From NCBI GenBank assembly GCA_017509155.1, contig JAFWQE010000166.1:1-36708 (forward strand): 36,708 nt of DNA. The letters are read 5' to 3'. The notes below the pieces were generated by a model. It did no database searches and had not been told where the DNA came from. It was given only the letters and a program-made list of their open reading frames with translations. This DNA is from Prevotella sp. Its GTDB lineage: Bacteria > Bacteroidota > Bacteroidia > Bacteroidales > Bacteroidaceae. The translations under genes and the position numbers were made by a program. Positions 17,823-26,400 of the stretch are shown here, piece after piece; within the stretch, counting starts at the first letter, position 1; each line of letters starts with the position of its first letter.

Positions 17823-17889
17823 AAAGGAAAAGAGAAAAAAGTGGTAAAAACAACTTAACTATCCGCGTTGACATTCGCTTATATCTCAG

Positions 17890-18408
17890 ATGACGCAAGA
17901 AGAGTTTGAAAATATCGCTCCGAGGCTCCGAGAGTTGATGCTCTCGGTTGGCCACAGTTTCTTCGGCAATGACGACGATGCCGAGGATGTGGCGCAAGAA
18001 GGACTGGTGGCTCTTCTCAGGTTTATCGACCGTATGGAACCGGGCATCCGACATGATGCCCTTGCCATCAGGGTGGCCAAGCATTGCTGCATGGACAAAG
18101 TAAGGAAAAGGAAGGCCAGTCCCTTTGTGGCTGCCCGAATGACTGAAGGGATTTCTCCACCAGGCGGCAGGGCTGTGGGCGCTTCGCCTCACGAAGTCTT
18201 GGAAGCCAAGGAACTGCATGAAGCCGTGAACAAAGCGGTGCAGCATCTTAAACCCAGCGAGCGACGACTGTTCGAGATGAGGCAGATAGAAGGACTTGAA
18301 CTTGACGAGATTGCAAGGCTGACCAACATCGCGAAGCCCTCGATCAAGAGCATCGTTTCTGCTGCAAGAAAGAAAGTGTTTGAAGAGATTAAAAGGTTAA
18401 GGACATGA
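17890..18408 (+). CDS. ECF-type RNA polymerase sigma factor
   Basis: 172 aa, usual length for ECF (sigma-70 family, group 4) factors. Region 2 spans ~10-75 with DAEDVAQEG (30-38), which contacts core polymerase and the -10 DNA. Region 4 spans ~115-170, with LKPSERRLFEMRQIEGLELDEIA followed by the recognition helix around AKPSIKSIVSAARKKV. The region 1 and 3 folds of primary sigma factors are absent. Its last four bases overlap the start of the next gene (ATGA), giving translational coupling to a membrane protein that looks like its anti-sigma factor. It probably directs core polymerase to a small regulon, possibly the surface proteins on either side (inference). Confidence 0.93.
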   Translation: MTQEEFENIAPRLRELMLSVGHSFFGNDDDAEDVAQEGLVALLRFIDRMEPGIRHDALAIRVAKHCCMDKVRKRKASPFVAARMTEGISPPGGRAVGASPHEVLEAKELHEAVNKAVQHLKPSERRLFEMRQIEGLELDEIARLTNIAKPSIKSIVSAARKKVFEEIKRLRT

Positions 18409-19118
18409 CATACAGTGACACGGAAATACTGATTCAGAAATACCTTAACGGCGAGACGACTGCCGAGGAGGAGAGGCTGCTGGCCCTGGAGGTATCCCGC
18501 GATGACGCTCCAGACGACTGGAAGGTGATTGCCGAGATGCTTGGTGAGCTGACCGTCGACGAGGCGCTCTTCGACCAGATGATGGCAGAGCGCAAGCGTA
18601 AGCATCGCATCGTGAAGCTTTGGCCATGGGTGGCAGCGGCCTGTGTGGCAGCCTTGCTGATTGTCTTCCTCGGTCCACCGAGAAAGGTCGCTCCCTCAAA
18701 GCCTCAGATAGCGAAGGTGACATCTGGTCGTTTAGGGGATTCAGCACATAATGCCAAACAAACGGTTCGTTTAGGGGAGTCTACCCAAACGACCAAACGA
18801 CCAGACGACCAAACGACCAGACAAATAGCTCGTTTAGGGAAGTCGGCCCAAACAACCAAACGACCAGACAACCAAACGACCAGACAAATAGCTCGTTTAG
18901 GGAAGTCGGCCCAAACAACCAAACGACCAGACAACCAAACGACCAGACAGAATGCCACACTCCGGCCTGTTGAGGAAGGCGACATTGTTCCCTACGAAGA
19001 CCCGATGATGCAATTTGCAGAACAGGCAAGAACGCTTCGCGAAAGAGGCAACCGCGTGATTCAGCGCGTATCCATGAATTCAATTCCACTAGAAAATTAT
19101 CCTTTAACCGATTTATAG
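18405..19118 (+). CDS. Anti-sigma-like single-span membrane protein with internal 21-aa repeats
   Basis: 237 aa. Residues 1-70 are a soluble, acidic N-terminal region (LIQKYLNGETTAEEERLL), resembling the short cytoplasmic domain of membrane-bound anti-sigma factors. Residues ~72-90 are one transmembrane helix. The remainder is periplasmic: three near-identical 21-residue repeats (119-139, 140-160, 161-181; pattern Q-[IT]-x-RLG-[KE]-S-x-QTTKRPD-[ND]-QTTR), then a C-terminal segment ending PLENYPLTDL. The start overlaps the sigma-factor stop and the next gene begins 2 nt after this stop. The repeat is encoded by a 63-bp DNA minisatellite, so its number could vary. Anti-sigma function is inferred from position and topology; no catalytic motif is visible. 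Confidence 0.85.
   Translation: MTYSDTEILIQKYLNGETTAEEERLLALEVSRDDAPDDWKVIAEMLGELTVDEALFDQMMAERKRKHRIVKLWPWVAAACVAALLIVFLGPPRKVAPSKPQIAKVTSGRLGDSAHNAKQTVRLGESTQTTKRPDDQTTRQIARLGKSAQTTKRPDNQTTRQIARLGKSAQTTKRPDNQTTRQNATLRPVEEGDIVPYEDPMMQFAEQARTLRERGNRVIQRVSMNSIPLENYPLTDL
18759..18947 (+). repeat. 63-bp in-frame minisatellite inside the anti-sigma-like gene
   Basis: Three 63-bp units, the last two almost identical, are each built from AACGACCAAACGACCAGAC-type 9-nt steps plus a CTCGTTTAGGGAAGTCGGCC link. The period keeps the reading frame and adds or removes 21 residues of periplasmic linker per unit. On the other strand the same DNA reads as a Val/Trp/Leu repeat often seen as spurious protein. 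Confidence 0.92.
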
Positions 19119-19120
19119 AC

Positions 19121-20236
19121 ATGAAAAGAATCATTATAGCAACAATATCACTCATCCTGTCGGTAACGCTTTCTGCACAGGACAGGACACCCATGGACAA
19201 GATATGGGAAGAAATAGAAAAGATAACATCAGCGCGCCAAGACAGCAAGATGAAGGTCAACCATGGTGGCGGCCAACTGCTATACGTCCACAACGGCATA
19301 GTCGGAAAGGAATTCCTTTGTTCAACCGACTGCGAAGGCGTTACAACTTCTTTTAATAATTTCACACCAGAAGAGATAGAAGCAGTCAACGAAAGAAACC
19401 GCAAAGAGATCTTTGATAAAATCTTCGTCGCCATCCGGCACAACCTCGACTCATTAATGGAATGCTCGGAAGAGAGTTATCACTTCGAGTCACATAGCCA
19501 CGATGCTGACACTATTACCTATTCACTATGCCTAAAGAACGGAGGAGACTCTATTGCGAAAATCAGGGCAAACGACGGCGCCATGTTTTATCCCGAAGCA
19601 CTCGAAACCGTGTTTCTCAACTATACGGCAAGTCCGAAACCATGCGGTAAGCACATCAGAGGCTTCGGGACGTTAGGATATAACAAGAGACTTCCCTTGC
19701 CTGGCGGAAAGAGTTATTATTTTGACAAGCAGCCATATCTGGACAAAATCATACCCGTTCTCAAACGAAAGGACATCAAATCATGGAGTTTCAAATGGGC
19801 ACAAAGTGATGACTATGACATAGATGCCCATCACGACAAGGAGTTTTATTCTGCAACAAGAGTCCATCTGCCAAAAAATGCCGGACAGATGATAGGAACC
19901 ATGTATTTCATTCCACGGGAGAAGACCCGCCTGGCAGAAGAAGTATTCACAGCCATCGACAGCATCACGCTCAATTATACCGAGATTCATCCAGAGCAAA
20001 TGTTCATGTACATCTACAACGTTAAAAAAGAAGTGATGCAATATATTGAAAGCAGTAATATAAGCACATTGTTTGAAGGAACTACTGGCAAAGGTCATGT
20101 TTCAACGTGCGTTCTCTTTGGCATCACCCCCAAAGGTTACTACGCAGCCATCGCAGACTGCGAGAACAATGCCTGTATTCCAAAAGAATGGTCAACGCTC
20201 AAGAGTTTCTTCAACGGCAAGAAGAAATACATCTAA
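19121..20236 (+). CDS. Exported protein of unknown function, third gene of the sigma operon
   Basis: 371 aa with a signal peptide (~1-20, LSVTLSAQ). No family is recognised. Residues 20-45 are charged; the body is a mixed alpha/beta protein with Gly-rich and aromatic patterns (HIRGFGTLGYN, PGGKSYYFDKQPYL) and a Lys-rich end (FFNGKKKYI). There is no transmembrane segment after the signal peptide and no lipobox, so it is periplasmic or secreted. It starts 2 nt after the anti-sigma-like gene and must share its transcript. Position suggests a sensor, regulator or substrate of the sigma/anti-sigma pair (inference). Confidence 0.85.
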   Translation: MKRIIIATISLILSVTLSAQDRTPMDKIWEEIEKITSARQDSKMKVNHGGGQLLYVHNGIVGKEFLCSTDCEGVTTSFNNFTPEEIEAVNERNRKEIFDKIFVAIRHNLDSLMECSEESYHFESHSHDADTITYSLCLKNGGDSIAKIRANDGAMFYPEALETVFLNYTASPKPCGKHIRGFGTLGYNKRLPLPGGKSYYFDKQPYLDKIIPVLKRKDIKSWSFKWAQSDDYDIDAHHDKEFYSATRVHLPKNAGQMIGTMYFIPREKTRLAEEVFTAIDSITLNYTEIHPEQMFMYIYNVKKEVMQYIESSNISTLFEGTTGKGHVSTCVLFGITPKGYYAAIADCENNACIPKEWSTLKSFFNGKKKYI

Positions 20237-20244
20237 CTCAGCTT

Positions 20245-20284
20245 TCGCAAGCTTGCTTGCATCAGTTTTAGAGGTAAGAGGTGA
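20245..20284 (+). repeat. Dispersed motif, GTTTTAGAGGT type, copy 2
   Basis: TCGCAAGCTTGCTTG followed by GTTTTAGAGGTAAGAGGTGA matches copies at 301-343 (minus) and 27826-27865. TTTTAGAGGT (20266-20275) is also repeated inverted as ACCTCTAAAA at 20374-20383, enclosing the GC-rich palindromes. Confidence 0.6.
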
Positions 20285-20289
20285 AACCC

Positions 20290-20366
20290 ACCCCTGCCCC
20301 TCCCGAAGGGAGGGGTTCTGCAGAGAGGTGACCTCTCCCTCCCTAAACAGGGAGGGCCGGGGAGGG
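20290..20366. repeat. GC-rich double-hairpin intergenic element between convergent genes
   Basis: CCCCTCCC (20297-20304) pairs with GGGAGGGG across a GAA loop. CCCTCCCT (20337-20344) pairs with AGGGAGGG (20349-20356) across an AAAC loop. Both stems are perfect 8-bp stems. The element separates the end of the sigma operon from the end of the 2382-aa protein gene, and probably helps stop transcription from both sides. Its CCCACCCCTGCCCC theme recurs at about 28415-28450. Confidence 0.7.
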
Positions 20367-20379
20367 TCTTCTCACCTCT

Positions 20380-20437
20380 AAAAAGAGGGGCAGATGATGC
20401 GGATGGGGAGGTTACCCACATGCAATCATCTGCCCTC
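20380..20437 (-). terminator. Terminator of the 2382-aa protein gene
   Basis: On the minus strand GAGGGCAGATGAT (20437-20425) pairs with ATCATCTGCCCCTC (20398-20385, one bulged C) and is followed directly by TTTTT. It lies about 20 nt after the stop codon. Confidence 0.75.
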
Positions 20438-20457
20438 AAGCTTTTGTCAGTGTTCAA

Positions 20458-23400
20458 TTATTTACCTTGAATCACCTTACGGGCCTGTCCGCCCTTCACA
20501 ACGATGTTCACGCCCTTGCTCATGCTGTTCTGACGAACGCCTGAGGTATTGTAGATCACCGTGTTGTCGCCAGCCACCTGAACATTGTCGAGGTGTGTGG
20601 CGACAGCATGATCGTCCTTACCCATCAGATACACGGGTAGCACGTTGTTAGAGGGTTTCACGTCCTTTATCACCTCACCATTCTGCACCGGCTTTGTGCA
20701 CAGGTAGAGCGTCTGACTCTGCTCGGGCTGCGGGACGGTGAGCGTAACGACCTTCACCTTGTTCTTCTGAACTGCCGTGGCATTGTAGAGGTCACTGCTG
20801 CTGACTGTCACCTCAGCTTGGCTGACGGCGTTCTGGTCAACGACCGGTGAGGTATAGAGTCCCACCTTGACGCTCATGTCGCTGGCTAATGGCAGCAACG
20901 ATACGTTGTTCACCTCGGCCACAATCGTCATCACGCCATCGGCATCGGTCTTCTTGCTCAGCACCTTCAGTGCCATATCCACCTGGCGAACGTCCACCTG
21001 CGTGCCGCTCTGCTGGATACGGTGCGGACGTGTGGCGCCATCAAGGCGACGGCTTCTCAGCGCATTGCTGTTGCCTTCGACGAAGTTGGCGGTCACGTCG
21101 TAGCTGATGGTGCCGTCGAAGTCGTCGCCGACAGGACAATGCACTTTCAGTTCGGTTTTTCCCATCGGCATGAGCTTCACGTCATACGAAGTGGTGTTGC
21201 CCCCCATCGTCACATCTACTCTGTCGATAGGCTCATAGCCCTTGTTCTCCACGGTGATGGTGACGGGCACCTGCTCTGCGCTGTTCACGTCGTAGGGATT
21301 GAAGTGGGCCGTGTGGTCGATGTCGTTGGTGAAGGCCACGGATGCTTCACGCACGGAAGCAGCGTCGCTGAAGTTGGCTACGCTGAAGGCAACCTTCATG
21401 TCGAGACCGTCCAGGTATCCGTCCATCGATGCGAGAATGATTTGCTCATCTACGCCACCGATGTCTGCCACTACGACTGGCGACGAGAAGTAGATCTGCT
21501 GTTCCTCGCTGCACAGCTTCGAGGCATAAATGCGGTTCTTGACCTCTACCGTAGCTGTGCCGTCGCCATTGTCCGTCGTTTCCTCGTCGCTCTGGCTCCA
21601 CAGCAGGGCCACGTCTGAGAGGTCGGTGGCATTGTCGTCAGCCACTAAGCGGTAGTCGTTTACCATGCGGCCGAGCATTCCCACCTTGCCATTCAGCTTG
21701 CCTGTCGGCTCGCCTTTCATGTCCACTGAGACCAGTCGCAGTTCACGTCCTTTGTCTGTGTACTCCATAAAGGTCACGAGGTTGGTTCCGCCAATGTTGA
21801 CCATCTGCGGCTTCGAGCCTTCGGCCTGTGTGTAGCGTTCGCGCACCTTGTCGTCGCTGCCGATGGTGACGTAGACCACAGAGGCCCGCTTCGTCGGGTT
21901 GTTCACGTCCTGCTGCAGTGTCATCACCACCAGCACTTCGTCGCCGTTCATCGTTACCTGATAGTCTGTAGGCATGCTGCGGCTGTTCAGGCGTTTGATC
22001 TCGATGGCATTGCCCCAGCTGCTGCCGTCGTAGCGCGAGAGCATCAGGCTGCCGTCGATGTAGCGTTCGCCCCGGTTGCTGAACTTCGCCACGCCCTGCT
22101 GCCAGATGACAGCAGCCTTGCCGTCGTCCTGCACAGCCACGGCTGGTGTCACGCAGCCGATGCCGCTGCCCCAGTAGGTGCCCACGGCCTCCGTCGTCCA
22201 CGCACCGCCATTCTGGCGCATGGCCACGTGTATCTCGCTCTTCTCGGTAACGTCCTTGATCTGTGCGTTCTCCTCCATGACATCGAGCTCGTCACTGTGC
22301 AGCGGCTCCTTGATCTGCTCGAAAGCCACTACCTCCATTCCGCTGCTGTTGTGTGCCTCGACAAAGTCGTACATCGGCGCATTGAAGCCCGTGCTGACGA
22401 GGTCGCTCTTGCTGCCATTGCTATACACCTGCAGACGGTCGTCGTTGTAGTTGCTGGCGCTCTTCAGGTTGTTGAACAGCAGCGACTGGCCTCCCAGCAG
22501 ATAGGTTGGCTGAGCCATGCCGCTCACATTGTCGAAGAGGCTTGTGCCATCCAGTGCTCGCCGTGTCTTTCGGCTCAGCTTCTTGAAGTTCTTAGTCACG
22601 TTTTGGCGACTCATGGAGAAGATAGGTTCTCCGAGTTTGAAGCTGGGATGATAGGGGTTTGTTGAGTTGTTTGGATCATAGAATGTCTTATGGCCTTCCA
22701 ACAGGGTAAAATCTGTGGTTCCACCCCAGAAGAAGAATCTTCCCGTCACATACGCCGACAGGTTGAAGTCGAACGAGACACTGCTTCCGGCGTAGGCTTC
22801 CTGTTGGTAGGTGGGGGTGACAGTGCCCGTCCGGATATCGATGCCGGCACTGCCCATTACGCCAATCGAGGCCGCGACTATTTTGGCATCGAAACCAACC
22901 TCAGCCCAGGCGCCCAGTGTCAGATTGAACCGCGTTTCGGTAATCATGTCGATCAGCGGCTTGGAGGCCACGTCGCCCTGGGCTGCCGCACGGTTCAAAA
23001 GGCCTAGTGTGGCGAAGGCACCTGCATCAATCGAAATGCCAAACTGGGCGATATGTGCGATGGACACCTTGCCCATGAGGTGGACAGAGGTTTCCATGAT
23101 GATACCGCCGTCATAGAAGTTGACGTCAAGTCGCTTCGTCTCGGGATTGTAGTACCCAATACCAGAGATGTAGCCTTTTATGCCCGCGAAGCCGCTTGTC
23201 ATTTTCTTCATTTCCCTCAGTCTGTTCTCTACGTCGTTCCTCTTGTTGTTCACGGCATTCACACTTTCCCTGAACTGGTCCTCAAACCACTCAGCGTATT
23301 CTGCCGCATCCATCATGTCGGCCGTTATTCCTCCGAACGAGAGAAAGTTCTGTTCGTAGATGCCACGCACCAGGAAGTAGTCGTCCTTGCGCTCAATATT

Positions 23401-26400
23401 CAGTCTGAAGGGAAGGGTGGGTGGTGTTGAGTAATTGTACCTGAAGCCATCAAACACACGGCCTATGCCATTCATTGTACCACCGTGGTTTTCAATCTCG
23501 TCGTCCGCCTGGGTCAGGTCGTAATCGGTAAGTTCTCCGTCGAATGTGGTTTGCTCAGTAAGGGCAGCCATGTCAACGCTGTTGTTGTGAAGCGCGGGCA
23601 GCTCCATGAGTGTTTCATTCCCGTTTCTCACCAGCTTGAGCTTCTCGGTGGCTCCTTCTGCAATCTTTTCGGCAAGATCGAAATCCAGTAGCCAGTGGTT
23701 GGTGCTGAATGTGGTGAAGACATTCTTATCGATAAAGCTGGTGGCGTTGTAGGTGTCGTCTGGTGACAACTGGACCGTTCCACTGCTGTTCACCAGCTTC
23801 AGACCGTCAGTGCTTTGGAGATTGTCAGCATGTATATTGAAGGATAGACGTGCAAACTTATAAGGAAACCTGTAATCGTAATAGCCAAAGCGATCGTCAT
23901 GGAATCCTTTCCTTACATTCGGGTAGTCGGCTGTTTCCGAATAGTCCAGCACGCTGTTCTTGTCCACTGTCAGCAGATTGGTGGGGGTGTTCTCGGCTTT
24001 TATGTATCCATTCAGCTCGGTGAAATGACTGTAATGTCCTTTGAGTGTCAAGGTCTCTAATGAGGCTTGCGACACCACCTCGTCATCCTCTTGCAGCACA
24101 ATGGTGTAGCGGCGCGCTTTGCCACGGTTATCCCATCTGCCGTAGGCGTAATTCCACAATGGCATCTTGCAAAGCAGAGGATGCTGGCGCCCTTCGACCA
24201 CCACCTCCATGAGTTCTGCATACTTGCCCGGGTCTGTCTCAACCTGGTAGCCGCCATACGTGGAATTGTAGCCCGCCGATCCTTTAGCTGTGGGATGGGT
24301 CAGGTCCTGGTCCACACACGCATAGTTGATGGTGGCATTGGTGACGGGCTGTCCCTTGCTGTCGATCAGCGTTATCAAGGTGCTGTTTTGGATGATGTCG
24401 GCCCATCTCAACGTCACAGTAGGTTGACTTGAGGTGGGATTTCGATAAATATAACTGAGATAAAACGGAGACCAGCTATCCACAGAACCATCGTTGAACG
24501 GCCATGAGGAGTAGAACTCATTGTGCGCATACAGTTCCGGTGTGTTGTTGTAAACCAACCCTTGGAACTCTTCGGGGAAAACGAAGCGTGGCTTGAGGTC
24601 TTCGCCTTCTTTTTGCAGATAGAAGGCATCGGCATCCTCAACATAGATATACCCTTTGAGGGAAGAGCTAAACGGGATGGCGTATTCATTGCCGTTGTTG
24701 GTATAAGAGAAGGTATAATCATCACTACTGCCATTCATATACAGCGATACTGAACGGACGCCCGCCAACGGATGGCTGACGAAGGTGCTCTTGTAATGCT
24801 TGTCGAAGGTGGGGTAATACACATCTACAATATAGGTGCGTCCGTCGGCCGGTGGTGCGAACGCGAACGTGCCCTTATAGTGGCTCAGCGTAGACAGCGT
24901 TTCGGCTTCGCCCTCGCGTGTCAGCGTCACATCGGCTCCATCAAAGTCGTCATAGACGGCGAAGTAAGCCTTTGTCTTATTGAACACATCCTCGAGTGCT
25001 GCAAAGTCGGTGGCGTTGTCCTTGCTGATGAAGCCATTAGCCTTCAGCATAGTGGTAACAGCAGTGATGTCAGTGCTATTGTCGAATGTAAGGTCGCCTG
25101 ACACATCCTGCCTGTTCACACGGTAGATGATGTTATTTTCAGCAGTTGCATATTGGAACTGGCACCAGCGGGTGAGGTGGCGCTCCATTGCTTCGTCAGG
25201 GATGTAGCTGCGCTGTGCCATGGTATACAACCAAGTATAAGCGTCCTCACCGTTTAGGTCGAGCTTGGCATTGATGTGGGCGGTGTAGTAGTATTCGCCG
25301 TCCTCCTCCAGCGTGAGCCAGTCGGGCACGGGGTCGCCGCTTAGGTTGCTGTAGGTCTGCTCCACGTTGATGTCGGGCAGCAGATAGCCCACGGTGAATC
25401 CCTTGCGCGGCAGGTACATCACGGTGGTGGTGAAGGAGGCAGGACGTGCCTCGGTGTAATACACTTGTATATATCTGTAATCATCGAACGACGGCCGCTT
25501 CAGCTCAGCCATCAGCGTTGCCGTGGCCTCTATGGGAATGGTCGCGCCGTTGCTGGCTGCCATCTCCATCACGGCAGTGGCGGTGATGATGGGCTTGTCA
25601 ATCTGGTCGCTGGTGGGCTCGGGATGATCCTCGGTGAAGTTGAAGGGAACCATGTAGCAAGTGGTGCCCGCGTCTGTGCGGCGGTGCTTCAGCTGGCTGA
25701 ACTGGTGGGTCTCCGTCCACGTGGTGCCGTTGGCATGGGTGTAGTTGATGGTCACCTTGTCGTTCTTCACCTGCCCTATGTCGTTCTTGATTTCAAACTC
25801 GAACTGCGTAAAGGTGGTACCGGCAGGGAAGCTGTTGGTGTGGTGTACACCCTCGGGTGGCGACACCCACAGCAGATAGGTGCGCTGCGTGCTGACGCCG
25901 CTCGGCAGCGTGGCCTTCACGGTGATGGTGCCCTGTTCGTTCTCCGTGTAAAGCGTCTTTTGTCCGTTGTAGTCGCCTATGGAAGCTTCGGCCCCGCCCA
26001 TGTTCTCTACGGAGTAGGTCACCTCACTGGCATCGGTGGCATTCGTCGGCAAGAAAGAGATGGCAAGGGGGAACGACCGCCAGACAAAATCGCCATATTC
26101 CGTAGTGTTGACGATAATGGCGCTGCCATCGGGGGGCAAACCAGCAAAGTCTATCGACATTGCATGCACCTCGGGAGCTGCTTCGCTCGACACATTGACG
26201 GTAAAAGAACCTTCTGGCCCGGGAATCACTTTCTGGACTTCCGTTTCGTTTTCCCACTCATCAACCCCCCACACCGTCGCTATCGCTCCGAAATCCACTT
26301 GTAGGTTGGTCGATGAGCTGACGGTGGGTGCCGTGACACTGCAGGTCAACGTGCCCGTGACCTCGTTGAAGGAAGCACGTCCCTGTTCAATAGTCTCACT

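Larger units (their letters stand above)
16895..17889. other. Gene-free divergent region with two minisatellites and opposing promoters
   Basis: It lies between the divergent giant-protein gene and the sigma-factor operon. It contains the minus-strand promoter (16989-17019), a 66-bp-period array (17141-17342), a 22-nt array (17415-17502), the plus-strand promoter (17734-17764) and a leader hairpin. The short minus-strand frame over the 66-bp array is repeat translation, not a convincing gene. Confidence 0.75.

Noticed and set aside
18704-19443. Minus-strand frames reading 'CLVVWLSGRLVVW' repeats
   Set aside because: Antisense translation of the 63-bp minisatellite inside the anti-sigma-like gene.
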